Source of the DNA: Dissophora ornata
Lineage: Eukaryota > Mortierellomycota > Mortierellomycetes > Mortierellales > Mortierellaceae
Direction of reading: 5' to 3'
Length of the DNA: 26,662 nt
Assembly: GCA_025201705.1 (NCBI GenBank)
Contig: MU617021.1
Coordinates: forward strand, 1 to 26,662
Positions 10,576 to 20,800 of this stretch are shown in pieces. Both the position numbers and the translations under genes were made by a program. Within the stretch, counting starts at the first letter, position 1. Each line of letters starts with the position of its first letter. Below the pieces are notes generated by a model, which was given only the letters and a program-made list of their open reading frames with translations, was not told where the DNA came from and ran no database searches.

Positions 10576-12402
10576 ATGGCGGCTTTGGTTTCAAGGATAA
10601 AAAACGTACCCGCAAGGAACCTCTACCGGTGCTTGAGCTCCAAGGCAAACAATGGTACATTTGTCGATTTGAAGTGCATTCATACCGTTGCTTCTGCCAT
10701 AGCGTTTAGTCCAGTGCTAACTCAAGCTGCTACCCTTAAATCACGTTAGAGCCGGCTCAAGCCGTGAAAGGAATGAAAGACCGGTTTGGAGATGAAAATA
10801 GGCGTTTTCAATGGATTACTGAAAAGGGTGTCAGACTCGCAAACCTGTACGGGTTTGAGCAGGTACGATGCAATACTTCGTTCAAAAATTGAACCGATGT
10901 CGCCTCAAGGTGCTCTCCTCAGCTGACGAAGTCCCCTGCGTTTCCCTTCGCGGACGGAATAGATAACAACGCCGATCCTGGAGTACTCTAAAGTGTTTGA
11001 AAGGACATTAGGAGAAGACTCAGATGTAGTTGGGAAGGAGTTGTACAAATTTGTGGATAAGGGAGAGGATCAGTTGACGATGCGACCTGAAGGGACAGCT
11101 GGAATCACGCGCGCATTGATTAGCCAGCGCCTACACCACAGTTTACCACAGAAATATTACTATTACGGGCCAATGTTTCGACGCGAACGGCAACAGAAAG
11201 GGCGTTTGCGCCAGGTATGTCGAAAGATCATGCGTTCCCTAGTACACCTTCATACATTTGGTGGTGTTTCTTAACCGCTAGCCCTGCTTTCTTGTAGTTT
11301 GAGCAATTTGGAGTTGAGCTTTACGGGCAGAGCCATGCCTCATCTGACGTGGAAGTAATTGAACTTGCATCTGCATTCTTGCGTAGCCTAGGCTTAAAGA
11401 ATGTTACGGTAAGCACTCATCCTTTAACTCTTGGAAAGGCAAACAAAACTACAGCGGCCCACTTTAACATGCGTCCGCATAGCTGGAGATCAACTCTCTT
11501 GGCGACAACGACTCCAGGACAAAATATAGAGAGGCGTTGAGGGACTACTTATTCAATCACAAGGAGGGATTGTCAGAAGATAGTGTCAACAGGTAACAGT
11601 CAGCTCAGGGTGTAGCCAACCATGGTCAGCCGAAGCATTTCTAAATGTTTGCTTGTTTTCCTACTATTTACGTGATGTCAGACTTTCAAAAAACCCACTT
11701 CGGATCCTGGACTCAAAGGCACCTCAAGATATAAAGATCCTAGGAAACTGTCCTATTTTATCCGACTACCTCAGTGCTTCATCACAGCAGCGATTTTCAT
11801 TCATCACGGAGACACTCTCTCACCTCGATATCCCTTTTACTGTCAATCCAAAGCTGGTCAGAGGTCTGGATTATTATCAAGAGACTGTTTTTGAGTTCAA
11901 GGTTTCTAGCCCGGAGCTGGGCCCCCAGCAGGGCACCGTTCTCGCAGGTGGACGATATGATGGGCTTGTCGAGAAAATGGGGGGTATCGCTGGAGTTCCC
12001 TCAATTGGTTGGGCAGCTGGATTGGAGCGGCTGAGCCTGCTATTGAAGGACGAGGACATCCCATCCAAGCCGCGACCTGTTGTCGTGATACCAGTCCCCG
12101 GTCCAAAGGATTATCCCGCGGACAAGAGCCACCCCTCGCCCTCGGAGCTTCACAGCCATGCCATGGGCATCTGCACAGCCCTGAGACAAGAAGGGATTAG
12201 AGTCGAGTTTTTGCATCTCACAGGTACAAAATATCAAACCCCAAGGCAACTTGCAAGGGCCAACGAACTTAATGCGAGTCATGCAATATTGATTGGGTCC
12301 GATGAGATGAGCAAGGGAGTTGTCACTCTCAAAACCAAGTCTGAGCAGAGGCAGTGCCGAGTCGACGAGTTGATTGAGGAGCTTCAATCGCTTCGATTCT
12401 GA
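10576..12402 (+). CDS. HARS2: Histidyl-tRNA synthetase, bacterial type, probably mitochondrial
   Basis: Six exons fit: 10576-10654, 10750-10862, 10963-11214, 11298-11408, 11483-11592 and 11682-12402, giving 461 aa with all phases consistent. The first exon encodes an Arg/Ser-rich leader without acidic residues ([20 protein letters not shown]), which looks like a mitochondrial presequence. The catalytic core carries [32 protein letters not shown], motif 2 [21 protein letters not shown] (FRRER at about 136-140), the HisA loop [15 protein letters not shown] (about 280), [10 protein letters not shown] and motif 3 GWAAGLERL (about 331). These are spaced as in bacterial HisS rather than eukaryotic cytosolic Hts1/HARS1, which reads KGTRDY and RYDLTVPFARY at the matching sites. 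An anticodon-binding domain of about 110 residues closes the protein. The enzyme charges tRNA-His with histidine using ATP. Mitochondrial location is inferred from the leader. The symbol denotes role, not orthology with animal HARS2. Confidence 0.9.
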
Positions 12403-12418
12403 ATACGTCGATACTATA

Positions 12419-12424
12419 AATAAA
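12419..12424 (+). terminator. Polyadenylation signal AATAAA of the HisRS gene
   Basis: A canonical AATAAA lies 16 nt after the HisRS stop codon. No other gene end lies nearby. Confidence 0.5.
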
Positions 12425-12770
12425 CAGACAAGCAAACAATCCTTCAGTCGACGGTAGAAGCGACTGCACAACACATAAGTGCTATCCTCGCGTTGCAATG
12501 GCGGTGTTTTGCATGTTTGTCTACCCTCGGAGGTGAGGGTGTAACGCCCTTGCCCCCCGAGGAGGAATTGGAGATGAGGGCGACGAGTGACCAAAACACC
12601 AAAGATTTTCAGGACGCAAGAACAACAAACATGCAGTGCACCGCATTCCCAGAATTTTTTTTTTCATAAAACTGGGTCGCCTGTTGAACGTCGCTCATGT
12701 TAACAATCAGCAATTGATCTCTTTTCCCACACTTGGCTCTCTTCGAATCAAATCATCACTAAACGCAATC
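12425..12770. other. Spacer between HisRS and the phosphatase gene
   Basis: I see no gene here. It holds a short inverted repeat, ACCCTC at 12523-12528 against GAGGGT at 12535-12540, a run of T at about 12656-12664, and presumably the promoter of the phosphatase gene. The minus-strand open frame that crosses it mostly overlaps the last HisRS exon and is a shadow. Confidence 0.5.
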
Positions 12771-13673
12771 ATGGACACTACCAACACTAACACTACAAAG
12801 GTCCTCTTTGTCTGCCTTGGCAACATTTGCCGTTCTACAATGTAGGGTCCCCATCTCTTCTCATTCCACCACTTACATCTAAGAACCAAGCTCGAAATCA
12901 ATCGCATTCACACTTTGTTGGCAATGAGTCTCTAATTCTTGACATCGATTATCGGATGTGACACAGGGCAGAGGCCGTATTCAAGCATGCCATTGAGAAG
13001 CGACGTATCAACGCAGACTTTGAGGTCGACAGCGCCGGAACAGCGTCGTATCATGTAAGGATTCGGGTCCTCTGGGAGCTAGAGATGGGGATGGGTTAAG
13101 CACAGAAGCAGGGCCATGCAACCACATGTAGATGCTTCAATTACCCGCAGACCCAATTGACGTCGCACTCAACACTATACTTGCATCTCTCTAACTGTGT
13201 AATGACAGATTGGATCAAACCCTGACGCCCGATCGGAAGAAACATGTCGTAAGAATGGTGTGCCAATGAAGCACAAGGCTCGTCAAGTATGCACAGAGGA
13301 CTATTCGACGTACGACTACATTTTGTGCATGGACGAGGAGAACTTGAGGGATCTGAAAGACATGGCGCCCAAGGGCCACAAAGCGACCAGTAAGTTCATG
13401 ACGTCTGCATAGTGTGGCCAAGGTGGTCTATTCTGAGCATAACTTTCACACAAGTGCCGCATGATGCGAACCGTGCGTCCGCGTTTGTACTAGTGTCTTT
13501 TCAATTTCTAACATCCGCCAATATCACTAGTCAAATTGTTTGGAACTTATGATCCCAAGGGCGATCGCATCATCAAGGACCCTTACTACGGTCCTCAAGG
13601 CGGATTTGATAGAAACTTTGCCCAATGCACCAGATGCACAGACGCTTTTCTTGAGAGCATTGGATACGAGTAA
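12771..13673 (+). CDS. LTP1: Low-molecular-weight protein tyrosine phosphatase
   Basis: Four exons fit: 12771-12841, 12967-13054, 13209-13389 and 13531-13673, giving 160 aa, close to the family's usual 155-160. The P-loop CLGNICRS spans residues 15-22, with the nucleophile Cys15 and Arg21 of the C-x5-R signature. The first intron interrupts the Met codon just after this loop. DSAGT and YILCMDEENL follow, and the general-acid loop DPYYG starts at about residue 130. The family (yeast Ltp1, S. pombe Stp1, human ACP1) removes phosphate from phosphotyrosine in cytosolic proteins and from small aryl phosphates. The stop codon lies inside a possible 5' splice site (GA|GTAAGG), so a longer isoform is conceivable; see the separate observation. 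Confidence 0.93.
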
Positions 13674-14570
13674 GGGACACGTTGCTACGGATGAGCCTGA
13701 CTCGCAGCTGTGTTCTATCAACCTCAACATCGGGGCTTCGTCCGACATTTTCTATCCTCAGGAACGCCATTTACTTTCGCATCGCGATACCCTCTCCCTT
13801 AGACCCACACATAGAATATATTTACATCCAAAGCGATCCACCGTTTGTGGGGATCAAGACCAACATTGATATTACTTTTGCCTGTCAAGCCACGTTTTTG
13901 CCACCAAAATTTTCAGGCACAGCAACCAAGCGAGCAAAATAAAAAGAAGCCACGCGGAAAGCCTGCATGTAGTCAATTTCTGTCAGCCAATAGGGATGAG
14001 CATAAAAATGGGGTCCCGCACGCAAGCGAACAAGGTACCGACAATTGTCCAAACGAGAGAGAGAGAGAGAGAGGCAGCAAAAGTTGGGGATAGAGGATAT
14101 TCAATATGCGCGCGTGTTTCTGCGCATGTCTGGGGAATACAGGGAATACAGCGCTCTTGTGTTTATGTTTCCTGTGGATTCCGTAATACCGATTGGTGAC
14201 CTCCCTTTCACATTGCCGATGGGACTGCTCTTCCACTCTGCCCAATATTTTTTTTGTTGTAAAGAATGAATACCTCTACTCAATTGAAAGTTATTTATTT
14301 TTCCAGATCAAGAGGGAAATGTCTTTGACTCCAGCGAAGGACATCCTCCGGCAACACGAGACCAAGGATGAATAGGACGAAGAATAAACATCAGCTGGCT
14401 CGTAATACCCTTCTCTATCCTCTCCACCGCCTTTGCACACAAGCGTGAGATTGCAATAGCTAGCGTGAGGATGCAAGTGAGAGGGTTTAAGGCTAGACTA
14501 GGAACAGCACGAGTAGTCAACCAAGCATCCGTGTATTCCTTAAAAAGCTGTCCTTGCGCTCTGTCTTTTT

Positions 14571-14620
<50 letters not shown>

Positions 14621-14946
14621 AAGCGGATGTCTTTTTTTTTTTTTCTCTTGACAGAGTGGAATGGTTTGAAGGCGGAAGCATTGGCTCAGGAAATGCTAGG
14701 AGCGCAAAAAGCAACAAAAGGGCGCCCCTCTTCCCTTTTCTCTCTTTTCTTCTTCACCTCTCCCTTCCGTTCTCTTTCCTATCCTCCCGCTTCTCCTTTC
14801 CTTTTTGTTCTTCCTCTCCACTCTCTTCTTGCATTACATCCTTCTCGTTCACTACAGTCGTCTCTTGCATTTTGTCCACGTTCTCTTGTTTGTCAGCATA
14901 GCCATTGATCTTTTCTCCTCATCCACTTAATATCATACACATAGCC
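13674..14946. other. Long gap between the phosphatase and GCV2 genes
   Basis: No gene can be supported over about 1.27 kb. The left part (13762-13942) may encode an alternative phosphatase C-terminus. The middle holds a GA tract and scattered short open frames. The right part holds a 45-nt T run, a 13-nt T run, and a C/T-rich segment (about 14729-14940) that probably forms the GCV2 promoter and leader. A short open stretch after a TTTTCCAG at about 14301-14308 could be a stray terminal exon, but I see no upstream partner for it. Confidence 0.5.
14575..14619. repeat. Poly-T tract of 45 nt, with a second 13-nt T run 12 nt further on
   Basis: Two T homopolymers (14575-14619 and 14632-14644) are separated by 12 bases. 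They could be microsatellite expansion, the tail of a minus-strand retroposed transcript, or partly a sequencing artefact. I found no clear flanking duplication or recognisable retroposed body. Confidence 0.9.
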
Positions 14947-17900
14947 ATGATCGCTAACATCGCTCAGAGAAACGCTCGCCGCATGGCAACCTCGATCCAG
15001 CGGATCGCCGCTACCTCCCCCGTCACCATGATCAGCAGAGCCACCCCTGCATCGGTCAAAACCTGCTCGCCTCTCTCGATCCGATCCGCCCTCCGGTCGA
15101 TCCATACTGAGAAACCTCCTGCCAGAACTGTCTTCTCACCCCTTGACACTTTCGCCCGCCGCCACAATGGCCCCAACCAGTCCGAGATCAAAGAAATGTT
15201 GACCACCATTGGATTGAAAGACTTGGACGGACTCACTGGAAAGACCATCCCTGACCGCATTCGCTCCACCCGGGCCTTGGCTCTCGACCACGGATTCACG
15301 GAGAAGGAGGTTCTTGAGCGCCTGAAGCACATTGCTTCAAAGAACAAGGTCTTCAAGAACTATATCGGAATGGGCTACACCGATGTTGTCGTTCCCAATG
15401 TCATCTTGAGAAACGTCTTGGAGAACCCCGGATGGTAAGCATAGGATCAAAGGACACTGCTCAGCCTTGGTGACAAAAACGAAATAGTCGGCAGTGGAGA
15501 CAGGATTGCAATCGCATCTTTTGCTTTTTTTGCCTTTTGCTTCAAAATTGCAGTGTGGGGCGGAATTGTTGACGACATCAATCGTCAGAGGTGCTCAAAG
15601 GGCAGAAAAAGGGACACTTTTAAATTAACCCGGTGCTCTTATGATTCACCCTTGATTAGGTACACCCAATACACTCCTTACCAGCCTGAGATCGCTCAGG
15701 GCCGTCTCGAATCCCTGCTCAACTACCAGACTATGGTCACTGATCTCACCGGCATGTCAATCGCCAACGCCTCTCTCTTGGACGAGGGTACTGCTGCCGC
15801 CGAGGCCATGATCATGTGCTGGGCTGCCACGAACCGTAAAAAGAGCGTGTTCTTCGTTGACGAGAACTGCCATCCCCAGACAATTGCCTGCGTCCAGACC
15901 CGTGCTGAGGCGTTCAGCATCAACGTCGTTGTTGGAGACCACCGCGCCTTTGACTTTGAGTCCATTAAGGGAAGCATGGCTGGTGTTCTTATCCAGGTAA
16001 GAAAATGCTTAAAACAATCTTTGGGTGGGTGTGAGTAAGACTGAAAGTTGTGTGGATCTTTGTTGTGCATTGTGTACTACCCTTTTGGTCAAAAGGGAAG
16101 ATGCAACATGTGATAAACGATATTTCGTATTTTGTGCGACACGGAAACGTGCTGACTTTGTATCTATCTCTATACTTCATAGTATCCCGATACCCGCGGT
16201 AATGTCACTGACTACAAGGGGTTCGCCGACAAGATTCACGGATATGGCGCCCAGGTTGTTGCTGCCACTGACTTGATGGCCTTGACCATGCTCACCCCTC
16301 CCGGCGAGTGGGGAGCCGACATTGCCCTTGGTAACTCTCAACGTTTCGGTGTCCCACTCGGCTACGGTGGCCCCCACGCCGCCTTCTTTGCCTGCAAGGA
16401 CGAGCACAAGCGCAGAATGCCCGGTCGCTTGGTCGGTGTCTCCAAGGATACTCAGGGTAACCCAGCTTACCGTCTTGCTCTCCAGACCCGCGAACAGCAC
16501 ATTCGTCGCGAGAAAGCCACCTCCAACATTTGCACGGCCCAGGCCCTCCTGGCTAACATGGCTGCCCTCTATGCTGTTTACCACGGACCCGCCGGCATCA
16601 AGGAGATCGCCCAGCGCATCCACAACATGACCGCTATCTTTGCTGAGGGTGTTCGCCAGGCTGGCCACCAGGTCGAGAATGAGCAGTTCTTTGATACCTT
16701 GACTATCAAGGTCCAGGGCGGTGCCGACGAGCTTGTCAAGAAAGCTTTGGGTGCTGGAATCAACGTCCGCCAGTTTGACGCCGAGACTGTCGGTGTCACC
16801 TTTGACGAGTCTTGCAACAAAGCCGAGCTGGAGGAGCTGATCAAGGTCTTCACTAAGGACGGTACCTCCACCCCCGATCTTCTCAGCATTGCCGAGAAGC
16901 TCCACATCTCGGAGAACAAGCCAGCCAAGGTCCTGGATGAAAAGTTCATCCGTACATCGGACTACCTTACCCACAAGATTTTCAACTCTTACCACTCTGA
17001 GACCGAGATGCTGCGTTACATCTACCGTCTCCAGAATAAGGATCTCTCTTTGACCCACTCCATGATCCCTCTTGGCTCCTGTACTATGAAGCTCAACGCT
17101 ACCACCGAGATGATCCCTGTCACCTGGCCCGAACTCGGTAATATCCACCCCTTCGCCCCCGATAACCAGACTGAGGGTTACCAGATCATGCTCAAGGAGC
17201 TTCGCAACGACTTGGCGGAGATCACTGGATTCGATGATGTCTCTCTCCAGCCCAACTCGGGTGCCCAAGGAGAGTATGCTGGTCTCCGTACCATCCGTGC
17301 ATACCACGAGGGCCGCGGTGATACCAAGCGCAACGTCTGCTTGATCCCTGTCTCTGCTCACGGCACCAACCCTGCCTCAGCCGCCATGGCTGGTATGGAA
17401 GTCGTCCCCGTCAAATGCTTGGCCAATGGAAACCTGGATCTTGTTGACTTGAAGGCCAAGGCTGCCAAGCACTCTGCGCACCTCTCTGCCTTCATGGTTA
17501 CTTACCCCTCGACCTTCGGCGTGTTCGAGGACACTGTCTCGGAGGCTTGCGAGATTATCCATTCCAACGGAGGACAGGTTTACATGGACGGTGCCAACAT
17601 GAACGCTCAGATCGGTTTGACCTCTCCCGGTCATATTGGCGCTGATGTCTGCCACTTGAACCTGCACAAGACCTTCTGCATTCCTCACGGAGGCGGAGGA
17701 CCAGGTATGGGGCCTATCGGTGTCAAGTCTCACTTGGCCCCTTACTTGCCCGGTCACCCTGTCCTGCCCGTTGGAGGTGAGAAGGCTATCGGACCTATCT
17801 CCGCAGCCCCACATGGCTCAGCCTCGATCTTGCCCATCTCCTGGGCCTATGTCAAGATGATGGGAGGTGAGGGTATCAAGAACGCTACCGAAATTGCTCT

Positions 17901-18432
17901 TTTGAACGCCAATTACATGGCTCACCGCCTCGGCGAGCACTACAAAGTCTTGTACACCAACGAGAACGGCATGTGCGCTCACGAGTTCATCATCGATATT
18001 CGTCCTTTCGGCTCTGTTGGTGTTGAGGCTATTGATATCGCCAAGCGTCTCCAGGACTATGGTTTCCACTCGCCTACTATGTCCTGGCCCGTGCCCAACA
18101 CTCTCATGATTGAGCCCACTGAGTCTGAGAGCAAGGAGGAGCTTGATCGCTTCTGCGATGCCATGATTGCCATCCGTGGTGAGATTCAGGAGATCCAGGA
18201 CGGCAAGCAGCCTCAAAAGGATAACGTCCTCAACAACTCCCCTCACACACTGGCTGTCTTGATGAAGGACGATGAGTTCTGGAAGAACAAGTCTTACTCT
18301 CGCTTCCAGGCTGCTTACCCCTTGCCTTACCTCCACAAGTTCAAGCTCTTCCCTACTGTCTCTCGTATTGACGACAGCTTCGGCGACCGCAACTTGATCT
18401 GCTCGTGCCCTCCCATGAGCGACTACGAGTAA
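14947..18432 (+). CDS. GCV2: Glycine dehydrogenase (decarboxylating), glycine cleavage system P-protein, mitochondrial
   Basis: Three exons fit: 14947-15434, 15660-15996 and 16183-18432, giving 1024 aa, as expected for P-proteins (about 950-1030). The first junction falls inside the Trp codon of [15 protein letters not shown], a highly conserved segment, which fixes the splice. The N-terminus is rich in Arg, Ser, Ala and Thr over about 60 residues, as in mitochondrial presequences. The enzyme decarboxylates glycine with pyridoxal phosphate and passes the aminomethyl group to lipoylated H-protein. The PLP lysine lies in [20 protein letters not shown] at about residue 771, next to the glycine-rich loop. 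Other family blocks are [39 protein letters not shown] and [10 protein letters not shown]. Its codons favour C or G in the third position more than its neighbours, which fits high expression and explains the long antisense open frames. Confidence 0.96.
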
Positions 18433-18664
18433 AGAACGAGAGGTCCATAGACGTAGCGGGATGTTGAAATGAGCAGGAATACCTAATGATTTCCATTTCA
18501 CGAACTTCATTGTAGACATTTTTCTTTTCACTCGTAGCACTCTTTCATTCTTTAATATTAGCTAAATTAGCGAAGCATTTACATTGTACACTAAACACTA
18601 TACTGTCTTGGAATTATTGGACTTGATCTCCCCCTCTTTAACTTGCTTTTTACTCCTTGCCACC

Positions 18665-18727
18665 ATGGTCTTCGCTTTACAAGACACCACTGCGCCCAAT
18701 GGACCATACGCCCAATCGATCTTTTAG
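18665..18727 (+). other. Short upstream open frame overlapping the SPO11 start
   Basis: A 20-codon frame starts at an ATG in the strong context GCCACCATGG and ends in TAG, out of frame with SPO11. It overlaps the presumed SPO11 ATG at 18699. If the mRNA starts upstream of it, it should reduce SPO11 translation. Alternatively this ATG belongs to an exon I have not resolved. Confidence 0.4.
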
Positions 18728-20627
18728 TCCAAGCTCTGCTATTCATATTAATGTGTTTGATCCAGGATCAGATTTGCACTTTCAAAATGACCCCCCGACC
18801 AATTTTCTTGAGGACGCAGAGGAGCAAGAGCAGGATATAGACCTCCTACTCTACTCAGACGAAGCCTTAGACAACGAGCAGGAGCTTCTGACCCAACTAC
18901 CAAAATATCCGATCAAAGCCTCATTTGCTGTGAATGATATTGTCGACTCTGATATGTCAAATTTATCCTTTGACTCAACTTTCGACAGATCCATGGACCC
19001 GATTTCATTTGACGACTTTATGGGCGACCACCAGATCGACGGTATCGAATTTTTGAATACGGACGAAATGGAGATCCTAGAGTTTGGCGATCCCCATGCA
19101 TGCGACGATAGGTCATGGATGATGGAGGTTTCAAGTTCGGCAGATCTTGAGGATACCACATTGAGAACGTGGCAGGATATGTTTGAAGATGACCCAGAAT
19201 CGCCCACAGAGGTATCGAACCCTTCATCGTCAAGCGCCTACATAACGGCGACACCTCGGCGGCGAGAATGGGTCCTCGAGAATTTGGAGGCGCTTGCGAG
19301 TCAATTTTTACGTGACTTGTCCTTTGGGAGAGCTCCTGGAATCAAACTCTCGTCTAGGTCCTGTTTGCAAGCGATCGTTTACGATGAAGAAAAAGGCGTG
19401 ATTCGACGAAAACAGTGTCCCTCGGGTCCAAGCAAGCAAGAGGAAGGACAAGATGTCATTAACTCATCGAACGCCTACACAAAGACCTCGCAGTATGGCA
19501 GTATCCAACACAAAGGAGGCGTCCATTCGATCATGCGGGCCACAGAGCTTATCCATGAGAATATCTGCAAGGGAATTGTCGTCTCGAAACGCGATCTTTA
19601 TTACAGGGATGTCGTGCTTTTTGGGTCACAACTTGCAGTAGACAACATTGCGGAGGATTTAGCGTGTACGCTGCAAGTGCCCAGGTCGTGTTTGAATGTG
19701 GTTGCAGGAATACGCAGTATGGTGTATGGCTCGGTACGATTGGTTATCAGCGCTCGGTATCAAAAGACGGAGTCCGCGAAGGGTACCGACGATACTTGTT
19801 TGAATGAGACATCCTCACGGACGGCCTATAACACCCTGGTGGTGATTCCTGCGCTCATGAATGATGTCCTTGAAATCGAGATCCACCCAAGCACGCGCTT
19901 TATTCTGGTGGTCGAGAAGGAGGCGGCCATGGAATACTTAATCTCATCAGGATTCTGCAGCACTCATGGGCCATGTATTTTACTGACAAGCAAAGGATAC
20001 CCTGACAAAGTGGTGCGACAACTTTTGAAGTACTTGTCAGATATGATCGACGCCGGAGTCCATACATTCTCTCCGTTTCCCACCCCAAGCCGCGACGTCA
20101 GTTTTGGATCCTGGGGCGATCTTTCATCGCCAGGTCGTCAACCCCCTCTTGACATACCACTGCTTGCATTCGTTGATTGCGATCCCCATGGCATTGAGAT
20201 CTATCTAACATACAGATGTGGGTCTATCCTGTCAGCCTACGACAACGCCAATCTTGCCGTACCAAAATTGGCGTGTCTCGGTCAAATCCCGAACGACTGG
20301 AATATCTATCTCACAGGGGAAAAATCTCACCTTTCGGACCAGTTCCAGCGACTAATGATCACTTTGTCTCCTCGAGACCGCTCCAAGTTGGTAAATATGC
20401 TAAAGCAACACCCCTATGTCAGACGAAACAGAGCGTGGACGCGTCAGATTTCGATGATGTTGATGATGAACCGCAAGACCGAGCTGGAGAGTCTTAGCCT
20501 GAGTGAGACTTGCCATGAAAATCTAGAGAGAGGAAGGGATGCAGATGACCCAATGGGACAAATTGGTGGCGACTCCCTAATTCAATACCTCGAACGCAAG
20601 CTGCAAGATCCCCGATTGTGGATTTGA
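18699..20627 (+). CDS. SPO11: Spo11, meiotic topoisomerase VI A-like DNA double-strand-break transesterase
   Basis: A single exon of 642 aa from the first in-frame ATG; the frame is open a further 14 codons upstream but without ATG. The winged-helix (5Y-CAP) domain holds SKRDLYYRDVVLFGSQ, with the catalytic tyrosine at 301 or 302 (by family alignment the second of the YY pair), followed by VPRSCLNVVAGIRSMVYG. The TOPRIM domain shows FILVVEKEAA (Glu at about 406), ILLTSKGYPD and FVDCDPHGIEIYLTYRCGS (Asp at about 493 and 495). These are the metal-binding residues of Spo11/Top6A. The protein makes the double-strand breaks that start meiotic recombination, staying covalently linked to 5' ends. 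The core starts at about residue 180. The region before it is acidic and Ser-rich and has no counterpart in typical 350-400 aa Spo11 proteins. Lack of introns contrasts with the multi-exon genes around it. Confidence 0.92.
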   Translation: MDHTPNRSFSPSSAIHINVFDPGSDLHFQNDPPTNFLEDAEEQEQDIDLLLYSDEALDNEQELLTQLPKYPIKASFAVNDIVDSDMSNLSFDSTFDRSMDPISFDDFMGDHQIDGIEFLNTDEMEILEFGDPHACDDRSWMMEVSSSADLEDTTLRTWQDMFEDDPESPTEVSNPSSSSAYITATPRRREWVLENLEALASQFLRDLSFGRAPGIKLSSRSCLQAIVYDEEKGVIRRKQCPSGPSKQEEGQDVINSSNAYTKTSQYGSIQHKGGVHSIMRATELIHENICKGIVVSKRDLYYRDVVLFGSQLAVDNIAEDLACTLQVPRSCLNVVAGIRSMVYGSVRLVISARYQKTESAKGTDDTCLNETSSRTAYNTLVVIPALMNDVLEIEIHPSTRFILVVEKEAAMEYLISSGFCSTHGPCILLTSKGYPDKVVRQLLKYLSDMIDAGVHTFSPFPTPSRDVSFGSWGDLSSPGRQPPLDIPLLAFVDCDPHGIEIYLTYRCGSILSAYDNANLAVPKLACLGQIPNDWNIYLTGEKSHLSDQFQRLMITLSPRDRSKLVNMLKQHPYVRRNRAWTRQISMMLMMNRKTELESLSLSETCHENLERGRDADDPMGQIGGDSLIQYLERKLQDPRLWI

Positions 20628-20710
20628 GAGCGGATAACAAGAGCACAAGAGGCACAAGCGCGTCTTTCGCTGTGTTGTGTTCGCACACAATGTTATCTCC
20701 ATCAGCACTG

Positions 20711-20800
20711 CCAATCACTTTCAATCACTGTCAATCACTGTCAATCACTGTCAATCACTGTCAATCACTGTCAATCACTGTCAATCACTGTCAGTCAGCG
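20711..20800. repeat. 10-bp tandem repeat TCAATCACTG, seven perfect copies plus degenerate ends
   Basis: Seven identical units occupy 20721-20790. A degenerate unit lies before them (20711-20720) and another after (20791-20800). The array begins about 84 bp after the SPO11 stop and probably lies in its 3' UTR or just beyond. The unit length equals about one turn of B-DNA. It has no spacers and is not a CRISPR. Confidence 0.95.

Noticed and set aside
12040..12594. 184-codon minus-strand open frame
   Set aside because: It is mostly antisense to the conserved anticodon-binding part of HisRS and has no recognisable domain.
14301..14376. Small exon or microprotein starting near ATG 14320
   Set aside because: A plausible acceptor precedes an 18-codon frame, but two frames are open there, no upstream exon joins in phase, and the sequence matches nothing I know.
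16177..17361. 394-codon open frame antisense to GCV2 (with others at 17377-17814 and 17818-18540)
   Set aside because: It lies exactly opposite strongly conserved P-protein codons. C/G-rich third positions remove stops on the opposite strand. Its Val/Leu/Gly/Asp-rich product matches no family I know.
20711..20800. CRISPR-like array
   Set aside because: The repeats are 10 bp and directly abut without spacers, and the context is eukaryotic. It is a minisatellite.
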